Positions 35,115 through 42,680 of a DNA stretch of 48,879 nucleotides are shown piece by piece (positions within the stretch are counted from its first letter, which is position 1; every line of letters starts with the position of its first letter). This DNA comes from Pseudomonadota bacterium (GTDB lineage Bacteria > Pseudomonadota > Gammaproteobacteria > Steroidobacterales > Steroidobacteraceae): NCBI GenBank assembly GCA_023417315.1, contig JAEZFW010000053.1, forward strand, positions 1 through 48,879. Reading direction: 5' to 3'. Made by a program: the position numbers and the translations under genes. The notes below the pieces were generated by a model. That model searched no databases. It saw nothing but the letters and a program-made list of their open reading frames with translations, and was not told the DNA's origin.

Positions 35115-35262
35115 AAGGAGATAGGGGATAGCGGATAGGGGATAGGGGTCACAGATTCGTGAATGGCGCCACGCGCGCGCCTGGGGGTAGAGCCAATGAA
35201 AGCTGTAGGCGCGCAGACCTCTTAGTTCTTACTATCCCCTATCCGCTATCCCCTATCTCCTT
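35115..35262. repeat. Inverted-arm short tandem repeat element (H), perfect 31-bp arms
   Basis: 35115-35145 and 35232-35262 are perfect 31-nt inverted copies built from GGGGATA/GCGGATA 7-nt units, separated by 86 nt. The loop contains GC-rich sequence including GGCGCCACGCGCGCGCC. It occupies most of the divergent gap (35000-35273) between the ABC operon and the LysR gene, and its right arm ends 11 bp before the LysR ATG. LysR binding sites and promoters are therefore in or beside the element. Confidence 0.85.
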
Positions 35263-35273
35263 CGCTCCTACCC

Positions 35274-36191
35274 ATGACCGACATCGAGATCCGACATCTT
35301 CGCTATTTCCTCGCCGTGGCTGAGACGGAGAATTTCACGCGCGCGGCGGAGCGCTTGCGGATCTCTCAGCCGAGCATTTCGCAACAGATCACCCAGCTCG
35401 AAGCCGCCTTGCGCACGCCATTGTTTCGACGTGTCGGCAAACGCGTCTTTCTGACCGAGGCGGGGGCGACATTCAGGAAGGGGGCGGAGGTCGTGTTACG
35501 CAAGCTCGACGATGCGTGCGCGTCGGTTGCGAATATCGCGGGCCTCGTCGCTGGGCGTGTCGACATAGGGGTCATACCAGCTCTGCATTTCGCGTGGATT
35601 CCACCGGTGCTCGGGTCCATGGCGCACGATCACCCCGGCGTCACCATCGGCGTGCAGGAGCTTGCATCGAGCGGCGTCGAAACCGAAATCGAGGCGGGGC
35701 GGCTCGATATCGGGTTTGGGCTCATGACCGAGAACTCGCCGAACATTCGCTACGAGCATCTGCTCTCACAGCCGTTCTCATTGATCGTACCGAGCGCGAG
35801 CGACTACGCGGAACGCGGGAGCGTCGAGTTGAAGGAGCTCGAGCGCGAGCGGCTCGTGCTGTTGCCCGAAAGCTTCGATATGCGCCGGTTGGCGGACGCT
35901 GTCTTGATGCACGCGAAGGTTCATCCTCGCGTTGCGTTCGAGATCGACAGCATCGATGCTGTGCTATCGAGTGTCGTGACGGCCGGTGTCCCTACGCTGC
36001 TGCCAGCCATCGTGCTGCGCGGCCGCGATATGCAAGGCTTGCGCGCCATTCCGCTCGCAGGCAAGACCCGCCATATGGAGTTCGGAATCCTGTGGCCTGC
36101 CTCGAACAACTCCGATCCGGCGACGCTGGCGATCGCTACGGCACTGAAGGCGTCTTTGAAGACCGTCGGGGAATCCCGCAAGCGGCGCTAA
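35274..36191 (+). CDS. LysR-family regulator (CynR-like), divergent from the ABC operon
   Basis: 305 residues. N-terminal HTH: IRHLRYFLAVAETENFTRAAERLRISQPSISQQITQLEAAL, with effector domain from about 92 (GRVDIGVIPALHF) onwards. It resembles CynR/CbbR-type LysR proteins. The divergent placement next to the ABC-SCO-cupredoxin operon makes that operon its probable target, with an effector likely to be the imported compound or a derivative. No ribosome site precedes the ATG because the repeat arm occupies that place. No cyanase gene is present. Confidence 0.88.
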   Translation: MTDIEIRHLRYFLAVAETENFTRAAERLRISQPSISQQITQLEAALRTPLFRRVGKRVFLTEAGATFRKGAEVVLRKLDDACASVANIAGLVAGRVDIGVIPALHFAWIPPVLGSMAHDHPGVTIGVQELASSGVETEIEAGRLDIGFGLMTENSPNIRYEHLLSQPFSLIVPSASDYAERGSVELKELERERLVLLPESFDMRRLADAVLMHAKVHPRVAFEIDSIDAVLSSVVTAGVPTLLPAIVLRGRDMQGLRAIPLAGKTRHMEFGILWPASNNSDPATLAIATALKASLKTVGESRKRR

Positions 36192-36798
36192 TTCGGCGTC
36201 ATCCCGGCGGAGGCCCACTGCTGTCCGGGGAAAACTAGCGCGGGGCGCCACTCGTCCCATTTTCCCTCCCTTGCGAAGCGGGGGAGGGTTAGGGAGGGGG
36301 CGCGCGAAGTCCATGGATGCACGGGAGCGGCCCCCCGCTGCCGCAAGGGAAGGGACGCATCCATTGACCCTTGCGCAGTTGAGTTGCGGTCGACAGCACG
36401 CGTACGAATACCCTGCAAAGACCGAATGAAACATCGCTTCTCAATTCATTTCCCCGGACAGCAATGTGCGGAGGCGAGGATCCATTCTTTGAGACATTGC
36501 CTTCTCTCTCATCCTGTCATCCTGTTCATCCTGTCTGGTCTTAGATGTCTCTATCTTCAGAAGCCAAGAGAAGACTGGATCCTCGCGTCCGCAAGGATGA
36601 CGCCCGGCTTGGGGGAGGATTGGATTCTCGCGTTCGCAAGGATGACGCCCGGCTTGGGGAAGATTGGATCCGCGCGTTCGCAAGGATGACGTCCGGGTTA
36701 GGATAGGATGGCAATCGGAGCTTCGGCTCTCCGTCTTGCCATCCTGTAATTCCTGTTAATCCTGTCTGGTCTCTCTTCTCCCCTTCTCTCTCGGTTCA
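36192..36798. repeat. 607-bp repeat-filled convergent gap: hairpins, dRS3-like tandem copies, CCTGT units (I)
   Basis: No gene seen. From left to right: a 17-bp inverted pair (36217-36233 and 36450-36466, one mismatch); a stem CCCTCCC/GGGGAGGG at 36264-36288; a CATCCTGT-type tandem at 36510-36540; three tandem copies of about 45 nt (starting at 36577, 36622 and 36666), each with a GGATYCTCGCGTTCGCAAGGAT hairpin; a long hairpin at 36705-36745; and a second CCTGTTAAT-type tandem at 36740-36771 in the same direction as the first. The copies resemble Neisseria dRS3-like repeats in design. LysR (+) and an unknown gene (-) converge here. Confidence 0.75.
36705..36745. terminator. Long two-stem hairpin, terminator-like
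   Basis: AGGATGGCAA (36705-36714) pairs perfectly with TTGCCATCCT (36736-36745). Inside it CGGAG (36716-36720) pairs with CTCCG (36729-36733) around CTTCGGCT. No U-tract follows. It lies downstream of the convergent genes, so a transcript-end or REP-like role is plausible. Confidence 0.5.
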
Positions 36799-37407
36799 TC
36801 AATGAACCGAAACCTGGCTCTGAGTGACCTCGCCCGAGAACTGCGCGCAGGACACGTCGGGATTCCAATCCGCGAAAGTGCCTTTCGAGTTCCGCTTCCA
36901 GGCCCACACGTGCAATTGGTAATTCGCTGGCAAGCGCAATCGATTAGGCTCGCCCAAGTAATGGAAGAGCTGGCCTTCGAGCGCCGGAGGTCCTTCGTTC
37001 GCCGCATCCCATTGCTCGGCTAAGACGAAGAACTCGATTGCGACGAGCTGTTGCCTTCCATTGCGAGGCTCGTATACGAGGATCTCGGGGCGATCCACAT
37101 CGATCTCACCATCCATGAGATACGCTTCGTTGACGTAGTGAACGCCCATCGCACCCTCGTTCGGTCCGGATGCGCAGGTGCCGGTGGAAACGTAGCCCGC
37201 AGCCATTGCTGCGTTGACGTCGCGATAGTCACGCGTTGCAGCGCGCACGGCTTGTACAACGGGAGACGTTCGATTGGCTTCACCTTCTGTTTGCTCTGTC
37301 TGAGCGCTCGCTACAGTCATCGGCCCAGCAAGCGCCATTGCCGAGAGCATCGTCAGCAAGTGACGTTTACCAGTCGTCCGAACGAATATCGATCGTAGAG
37401 GAGTCAT
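36799..37407 (-). CDS. Secreted protein of unknown function (GTCASGPNEGAMGVHYVN family)
   Basis: 202 residues. Signal peptide (HLLTMLSAMALAGPMTVASA), mature start near QTEQTEGEA. The core GYVSTGTCASGPNEGAMGVHYVNEAYLMDGEIDVDRPEILVYEP and QLVAIEFFVLAE belong to a family common in Actinobacteria and Proteobacteria, with no known function as far as I know. Two cysteines (CASG and VSCAQF) could bond. ATG 37407 is preferred: AAGGAG lies about 8 nt upstream. It follows the cytochrome c gene (86-bp gap) and is probably co-transcribed with it. Confidence 0.78.
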   Translation of the reverse strand: MTPLRSIFVRTTGKRHLLTMLSAMALAGPMTVASAQTEQTEGEANRTSPVVQAVRAATRDYRDVNAAMAAGYVSTGTCASGPNEGAMGVHYVNEAYLMDGEIDVDRPEILVYEPRNGRQQLVAIEFFVLAEQWDAANEGPPALEGQLFHYLGEPNRLRLPANYQLHVWAWKRNSKGTFADWNPDVSCAQFSGEVTQSQVSVH

Positions 37408-37492
37408 ATCGCAATCTCCTTGTGGGTCGGTGGTGAAACACGCCGCGCTGACGCGTCCTTGAAGGAATGATGTCGTGCGTATCGCTGTCCGC

Positions 37493-37993
37493 TCACTCGA
37501 TGCGCCAACGCCGTATCGGTCCGCCCTTCGGGGGCTTCTTCGGTGGTTCATACGCAGGTGCGCGCGCGCCTGCAGGTCCCAGTGCGCGGATGTATCGGTA
37601 AATCGCCGTGAGATCTTCGTCGGTCATGTCGCGCAGTGAGAACCACGGCATCGGTGGACGCGTGCGTCGTCGCGCATGACTGAGCCATTGCTCACGCGTG
37701 AGCTCTGCGATGAGCAAACGCAAGTTCGACGGATACGTGGTGCCCCACGGACCTTCGAAGCCGACGTGACTGCCCGTCAGCCACTTCGCTTCAGCGACGG
37801 CACCTTCCTTCGCGGCGTACTCCGCAGTGTGGCAATCATTGCAACCGGTGATCCGCACTAGGTAGCGGCCGCGATCGACCTCGTCGGTGTGGCGTTCCGT
37901 TGGAGCGCCGCCGCGACCGTCTGCGCCGGCCGGCGCGAACATCGAGAGTAGAAGCGCTACCGCAATCACACGCGATGAATAGAAATGCTGCAT
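37493..37993 (-). CDS. Monohaem c-type cytochrome
   Basis: 166 residues with a signal peptide (VIAVALLLSMFAPAGA) and one haem site CNDCH (about residues 51-55). A likely axial Met lies in MPWFSLRDM, and the C-terminal tail is proline-rich (AYEPPKKPPKGGP). Family features: RGRYLVRITGCNDCHTAEYA and LTAIYRYIRALGPAG, as in cytochromes that accompany periplasmic dehydrogenases. It is divergent from the ECF sigma gene and upstream of the unknown secreted protein; a redox or stress role under the sigma factor is an inference. Confidence 0.86.
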   Translation of the reverse strand: MQHFYSSRVIAVALLLSMFAPAGADGRGGAPTERHTDEVDRGRYLVRITGCNDCHTAEYAAKEGAVAEAKWLTGSHVGFEGPWGTTYPSNLRLLIAELTREQWLSHARRRTRPPMPWFSLRDMTDEDLTAIYRYIRALGPAGARAPAYEPPKKPPKGGPIRRWRIE

Positions 37994-38045
37994 GCATGTC
38001 CCTCAGGGCAGGTGGTGTACCCCCAATACGCCGCTGCCGCAGAGA

Positions 38046-38084
38046 CGTGACAGCGAGCGCGCGTGTCACGAGCTGGAGTTCCAG
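38046..38084. promoter_or_regulatory. Paired dyads in the cytochrome c / ECF sigma divergent gap
   Basis: CGTGACA (38046-38052) and TGTCACG (38064-38070) form an exact 7-bp inverted repeat with an 11-bp spacer. Three bases on, CTGGA and TCCAG (38073-38084) form a second dyad. Both lie between the cytochrome c start (37993) and the sigma gene start (38246), so they are candidate operators or a sigma-recognised promoter. No other structure seen in this 252-bp gap. Confidence 0.45.
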
Positions 38085-38245
38085 ACGTATATATAGGTGT
38101 GAATAGCCAAACATTGACTCGCGCTCAGACGTGGGAGCTGTCTACACAGGCCGCGGCGAAGCGATCTGACAGCCGAATCCGTCGGGCCGATGTGAGAAGA
38201 CTGCGGATTCCGCAGACTGCGGGCGCGGCGTCAGCATCGCGCCTC

Positions 38246-38839
38246 ATGAGCTCGCGCGCAGAGTCAATGTGTCGCTTGATGGAGCGCTACGCTAGTGGCG
38301 AGGACGCCGTATTCGACGAGCTGTACTGCGAGATGGCGCCGCGCCTCTATCGGTTCTGTTTACGCCTGGCGGTTCGACAAGCTGACGCGGACGACTGTTT
38401 TCAAGAGACGTTCCTGAAGATGCATCGTGCTCGTGCAACATACGCCTGCGGAGCGAACCCATTGCACTGGGCGTTTGCGATCGCACGGTCTGTGTATCTG
38501 ACTCGAGCGCGCTATTGGCGTCGTCGCCCGGAGCACCTCGGCGACACTGAGGACGTCGCATGCCGCAGCGATCTCCACCCGCAGGAGAATCTCACTCCTG
38601 AGGCGGCGAACATGGCAGCAGATCTCTTGAACGTCGCTGTGTCCGAGCTCAGTCGCATGCCGGAGCCGAATCGCTTGGCCTACATCCTGATGAAGGAGGA
38701 AGGGCTCACCGCGAAAGAAGCGGCCGCGGTGCTGGGTACGACAGAAGATTCAGTGAGGCAGCGAGCACATCGAGCTTACGAACGCATGCGACGTGCGCTG
38801 GCAGGCGATGACCAACTCGGACAAGGAGCGTGCGTATGA
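38246..38839 (+). CDS. ECF RNA polymerase sigma factor
   Basis: 197 residues: sigma-2 region (about 15-85, with DELYCEMAPRLYRFCLRLAVRQADADDCFQETFLKM) and sigma-4 region (about 130-185, with LSRMPEPNRLAYILMKEEGLTAKEAAAVLGTTEDSVRQRAHRAYERM). ATG 38246 matches the usual N-terminal length; a GTG at 38099 would add 49 residues of poor composition. The stop overlaps the ATG of the NrsF-type anti-sigma. Relatives in this group (SigF-NrsF) respond to oxidants or heavy metals, for example in Caulobacter. Confidence 0.9.
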   Translation: MSSRAESMCRLMERYASGEDAVFDELYCEMAPRLYRFCLRLAVRQADADDCFQETFLKMHRARATYACGANPLHWAFAIARSVYLTRARYWRRRPEHLGDTEDVACRSDLHPQENLTPEAANMAADLLNVAVSELSRMPEPNRLAYILMKEEGLTAKEAAAVLGTTEDSVRQRAHRAYERMRRALAGDDQLGQGACV

Positions 38840-39534
38840 GAAACGAACCCCCTATACATTCGATACATTGCGACGCTGCAGCTCGCCTTTACGAGAACGT
38901 GCGAGCTCAAGTTTCAGCCACTCGCCCGGCGAGCATTCGCACCGCGCGTCGAACTTCGCTTGCGGTTCTCGTCGCGTGCGTGGCGACGTTTCTCGTTGTG
39001 ATTGCGGCATCGCAGCTCGTCTACGGCGAGTGGGCGGCTGGCCTGAGTGTCGCAGTGAATTCGCCCTCCAGCATTCTTGCGGTGAGCTCAGCGGTTATTT
39101 CGCTCGCTGGCATCAGCACATTGGCGACAGTATGGCGCGGGCGTGGAGGATTCGGTCCGCCGTTCGTTGCGCTCGCGCTGATCGCGATGCTGGTCGCGCC
39201 GGTATATGCGATCTTTACGCTGCTCTTGGCGCAGCATGTGCTTTCCGTCGATGTCGTCGTGTCCGCATGGGGTGCGAGATGTCTAACGATTGCGGCGCTC
39301 GTTGGAACGATTGTGCTCGCGACCTTCGGTTGGGCGTTGCACCGCGCCGTGCCGGAGGCGACAGTAGGCCGCGCCGCGGTCCTCGGCGCGTGCGCGGGTG
39401 CATGGGCTGGTGCCGCCGTGTTCTTCTTCTGCCCGTCCGCCGATCAGCAGCATTTGGTTCTTGGACACGTGTTGCCCGTCGCTGCGCTCACGATTGCTGG
39501 CGCGCTGCTGCTGCCCAAAGCACTACGGCCGTAG
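38836..39534 (+). CDS. nrsF: NrsF-type (DUF1109) anti-sigma membrane protein
   Basis: 232 residues with six predicted membrane helices and a short cytoplasmic N-terminus. Typical NrsF features are LAVLVACVATFLVVIAASQLVYG, GFGPPFVALALIAMLVAPVYAIFTLL, and the last loop FFFCPSADQQHLVLGHVLPVAALTIAGALLLPKALRP. It holds the ECF sigma at the membrane until a stress signal. ATG 38836 has AAGGAG about 7 nt upstream and overlaps the sigma stop (ATGA). It converges with the RidA gene with a 12-bp overlap. Confidence 0.88.
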   Translation: MRNEPPIHSIHCDAAARLYENVRAQVSATRPASIRTARRTSLAVLVACVATFLVVIAASQLVYGEWAAGLSVAVNSPSSILAVSSAVISLAGISTLATVWRGRGGFGPPFVALALIAMLVAPVYAIFTLLLAQHVLSVDVVVSAWGARCLTIAALVGTIVLATFGWALHRAVPEATVGRAAVLGACAGAWAGAAVFFFCPSADQQHLVLGHVLPVAALTIAGALLLPKALRP

Positions 39535-40026
39535 TGCACGCGCGGGTGCTGCGCCCGCGGCGAAGGTCAGAACCAACTCGACTGTCGCATCAAGCGGCAA
39601 TTGCGCAACTGGAATGACACATCGAGCATGCTCGCCGAGCTCTGGCCCGAGTACCGCGAGCAGCAGTTCGGATGCGCCGTCGAGGACCTGCGGTTGCTGT
39701 TGGAATCCGGGCGCGGTGGCGATATAACCATCCAGGCGCAGCAATCCGCGGAAGCTCGTGAATCCTTCGGTGGCCGCGCGAATATGGGCAATGCCATTGA
39801 GCGCTGCCGTCGCCGCCGCACGGCGTGCGTTGATCAGGTCAACCTCTGCGCCGACTCTGCCATGCGTAACCAGACATCCTTGCTCCCATGGAAATTGTCC
39901 GGACACGACGCCGACGCCCTGGCGAATGACGACGGGTCGATAGTGCCCCACTGCGGCCGGCGGATCAGGCCAAACAAGACCCAGCGCGCTCAGTCGATCG
40001 TCGACCGCGGTTTTGGCGTGCACCAT
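39523..40026 (-). CDS. RidA (YjgF/YER057c/UK114) family protein
   Basis: 167 residues. A RidA-fold protein of the longer, less typical subgroup: DRLSALGLVWPDPPAAVGHYRPVVI opens it, SGQFPWEQG and RAAATAALNGIAHIRAA follow, and IPVAQLPLDATVELVLTFAAG closes it. The last Arg-based site of enamine deaminases (CIPVAQLPLDATVE) has no obvious Arg, so catalytic deaminase activity is doubtful. ATG 40026 (or GTG 40035) starts it. It is divergent from the LysR gene, its probable regulator. Confidence 0.87.
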   Translation of the reverse strand: MVHAKTAVDDRLSALGLVWPDPPAAVGHYRPVVIRQGVGVVSGQFPWEQGCLVTHGRVGAEVDLINARRAAATAALNGIAHIRAATEGFTSFRGLLRLDGYIATAPGFQQQPQVLDGASELLLAVLGPELGEHARCVIPVAQLPLDATVELVLTFAAGAAPARALRP

Positions 40027-40119
40027 GCGACTCACGTTGAAGCAGGTTGTCCTTGAACAGATTTGATCAGCACCCGCTCCTCTGACCCAAACGAAATCTC
40101 CTTAAGATTGAGTTAAGCC

Positions 40120-41049
40120 ATGCTTAATAAGACCGGGCGTTCCTCGTTGGTACACCTGAATGCGCTACGTGCTTTCGAGGCGGCGGCGCGGCAGCTGAGT
40201 TTTGCGGCGGCTGCGAGCGAGCTCAACGTCACACCCTCCGCGATCAGCCAGCAGATTCGCACTCTCGAGGAATATCTCGATACGCCGCTGTTCATCCGAT
40301 CGAAAGTTGGCATCACGTTGACGCCCCAGGCGCGCGATGCATACCCTGCCATTCGCGAAGGCCTCGATCGACTCACGCTCGGTTTCGAGAAACTCCGCTC
40401 CTCGCAACACGATCGACTCGTCACGCTCACCGCTCCGCCCTCTCTTGCTGCGCAATGGTTGTTACCGCGCATCGATCGCTTCCGCGCCCAACATCCAGAC
40501 ATGGATATCCGCATCGATGCCAGCGACCGCTTGGCCGACTTCGCTGCCGAGGGCATCGACATTGGCGTGCGCTATGGCCTCGGTGGGTATGCAGGCTTGG
40601 AGGCAGATAAGCTGTTCGAAGAGCTAGTCGTTCCCGTGTGCAGCCCGAAGCTGTTGCCGATAGATGAACCGGCGGATGAACGATGGCTCGCTCGCATGAC
40701 ACTCATTCACGATTCGACCAGCGAGTTCGACCCGACGTTTCCGACGTGGAGCCAATGGCTGCGCGCACGGGGTATGGGCAGTATCGATGCGTCGCGCGGA
40801 ATGCGGATGAACTCGACTTTGCTCGCGATTCAGGCGGCGATCGACGGGCAAGGGGTCGCGCTCGCGCGCACGATCATTTCCGATCGCGATGTGCGCGCGG
40901 GCCGGCTCGTCACGCCGCTATCGAACGCAGAACGCACGCGCTGCGCGTACTATGTGGTCTACTTGCCGCACGCATTAGCGCAGCGCAAGGTGCAAGTCGT
41001 GCGCGATTGGTTATTCGCCGAAGCAGGCACCGAACCGCCTGCTCAGTAG
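40120..41049 (+). CDS. LysR-family regulator (GcvA/AmpR-like)
   Basis: 309 residues. HTH region LNALRAFEAAARQLSFAAAASELNVTPSAISQQIRTLEEYL, effector domain from about 95 with TLTAPPSLAAQWLLPRIDRF and GEDG-like GIGVRYG region. This pattern matches GcvA-type LysR members. It reads away from RidA, and the 93-bp gap holds their shared control region. The next gene on the same strand is an NADP oxidoreductase 104 bp later. Confidence 0.9.
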   Translation: MLNKTGRSSLVHLNALRAFEAAARQLSFAAAASELNVTPSAISQQIRTLEEYLDTPLFIRSKVGITLTPQARDAYPAIREGLDRLTLGFEKLRSSQHDRLVTLTAPPSLAAQWLLPRIDRFRAQHPDMDIRIDASDRLADFAAEGIDIGVRYGLGGYAGLEADKLFEELVVPVCSPKLLPIDEPADERWLARMTLIHDSTSEFDPTFPTWSQWLRARGMGSIDASRGMRMNSTLLAIQAAIDGQGVALARTIISDRDVRAGRLVTPLSNAERTRCAYYVVYLPHALAQRKVQVVRDWLFAEAGTEPPAQ

Positions 41050-41153
41050 CGGATAAGAAAAACTGTCGCACGACACAAGCAATTCGCGTTTGTCGCGGCC
41101 CCTTCCTCGCGGTTGAATGATCCTGGGCTTTCGATTCTGACCCCAGGTGACTT

Positions 41154-41873
41154 ATGACCCGCGACTCCACAGACTCTAAAGACACTGCCGACATCGGAAT
41201 TCTCGGCACCGGCCGCATGGGCGTGCGCCTCGCGATCATGCTGGCCCGCGCTGGTAGACGAGTGCTCCTCGGATCGCGAGATCCGAAGCGCGCAGCGCGA
41301 ATCGTCGCGCAATTACCGGTGAGCGGCGTGAGCGCCGGCACGTACGAACAAGCAGTTCGCTCGCGCATCGTGCTCCCGGCGGCCTTCATCCGTGATGGTT
41401 TGTTCGACCTTCTCGAGAACTATCGCGCCGAGCTCAGCGGCAAAATCGTGATCGACATTACCAACCCGTTCAATGAGGACTATAGCGATTTCATCTTCCC
41501 GTGGAACACGAGCGCCTCAGAGGAGATGCAGAAGCGCTTCCCGCAAATGCGCATTGTCGGCGCCTTCAAGAATGTCTGGTGGGAAGTGTTCGATGCGCCG
41601 CAGTTCGGCGAAGAGCTGAGCGATGTGCTGGTGGTGAGCGATGATCAACAGGCCAAACAGATCGTTTTCGATCTCGTCGCTGGCACTCCATTTCGCTATA
41701 TCGACGCCGGTGCCCTCAAGAACGCCAGAACCATCGAACGACTCACCCTGCTCACAGGCGAGCTTGGCATTCGTTATCACTACCATCCCCGCTTGAACTG
41801 GCGCTTGCTCGGCGAGCCCTGGATGCCAGGCTCAGCAGACAAAGACGGCGTCGGCGAGCTGATCGCTCGCTGA
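41154..41873 (+). CDS. NADPH-dependent F420-reductase-like oxidoreductase
   Basis: 239 residues. Rossmann motif GILGTGRMGVRLAIMLARAG with LLGSRDPKRA, then IVIDITNPFNEDY and RIVGAFKNVWWEVF, the layout of the coenzyme F420-dependent NADP reductase / NAD-binding domain 2 family. Proteobacteria usually lack F420, so the true electron partner is unknown. Ribosome site AGGTGA lies about 4-5 nt upstream of ATG 41154. It may be co-transcribed with the dienelactone hydrolase 57 bp downstream. Confidence 0.82.
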   Translation: MTRDSTDSKDTADIGILGTGRMGVRLAIMLARAGRRVLLGSRDPKRAARIVAQLPVSGVSAGTYEQAVRSRIVLPAAFIRDGLFDLLENYRAELSGKIVIDITNPFNEDYSDFIFPWNTSASEEMQKRFPQMRIVGAFKNVWWEVFDAPQFGEELSDVLVVSDDQQAKQIVFDLVAGTPFRYIDAGALKNARTIERLTLLTGELGIRYHYHPRLNWRLLGEPWMPGSADKDGVGELIAR

Positions 41874-41930
41874 TGCTTCGCGGCGCGCGAGAATTGTTGG
41901 GTACTACCTCGAAGGGACTGCGAGCTTGAG

Positions 41931-42656
41931 ATGATTCGCTGCGAAGTACTCGAGTATCGAGATGGACAGACGGTGTGCGAGGCGTTCGTCGCGCACCCGC
42001 CGTCGCAAGGTAAGCATCCGTGTGTATTGATCGCGCACGACTGGAGCGGCCGGTTGCCGCACGTCGATCGCATGGCCGAAGAGATGGCTGCACACGGATA
42101 TGTAGGAGTCGCCATCGATGTGTATGGACGCGGCAACCGTGGACGCATCGATGCAGACAACAGTGCGTTGATGGCACCCTTCATCAATGACCGCGCACTC
42201 CTAAGTCGAAGACTCCTGGCGGCGCTCGATGCAGCGACGTCGCTGCCCTTTGTTGACTCATACAAAACGGCCGTCGTGGGTTATTGCTTTGGAGGGCTGT
42301 GCGCATTGGACTTGGCGCGCAGCGGTGATCCGCGGTTACTGGCTGCAATCAGCATCCACGGTGTGCTGTCCAAACCGCCCACGCCTACCCGACGCATGAG
42401 CGCGAGCGTGCTGGTGTTGCACGGCTGGGAAGATCCGTATGCCCCGCCCGCGCACGTGCTCGATCTGGCTCACGAGCTCACGCAAGCAGGAGCGGACTGG
42501 CAGTTGCACGCTTATGGGCACGCTCTGCATGCGTTCACCGCCGAGAGCATGAATGATCGAGCACGCGGTCTCGCGTATCACCCCAAGGCGGCTGCACGAG
42601 CTCGCAAGAGCCAGTTTTCCTTCCTCGAACAGACTCTGCTTGGCGAAGCATCTTGA
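41931..42656 (+). CDS. Dienelactone-hydrolase family alpha/beta hydrolase
   Basis: 241 residues with the DLH catalytic triad: Cys119 in VVGYCFGGL, Asp168 in LHGWEDPYAP and His200 in YGHALHAFT. Cys as nucleophile is typical of the family. Cytoplasmic; substrate unknown, often a lactone or ester from aromatic degradation. The GGCT-like gene begins 24 bp after its stop. Confidence 0.93.
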   Translation: MIRCEVLEYRDGQTVCEAFVAHPPSQGKHPCVLIAHDWSGRLPHVDRMAEEMAAHGYVGVAIDVYGRGNRGRIDADNSALMAPFINDRALLSRRLLAALDAATSLPFVDSYKTAVVGYCFGGLCALDLARSGDPRLLAAISIHGVLSKPPTPTRRMSASVLVLHGWEDPYAPPAHVLDLAHELTQAGADWQLHAYGHALHAFTAESMNDRARGLAYHPKAAARARKSQFSFLEQTLLGEAS

Positions 42657-42680
42657 AGTCCAGCCGTCGGAGCACGACAG

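Noticed and set aside
36577..36709. Possible CRISPR array
   Set aside because: Three near-identical 44-45 nt copies without unique spacers, each containing its own hairpin; no cas genes. It is a tandem of dRS3-like repeats.
37994..38245. Start of sigma gene at GTG 38099 or 38063
   Set aside because: It would add 49-61 residues unlike the family and cover the operator-like dyads. ATG 38246 fits the family length.
40026..40035. RidA as an active enamine deaminase
   Set aside because: The catalytic Arg region is not evident, so I call only the family and not the activity.
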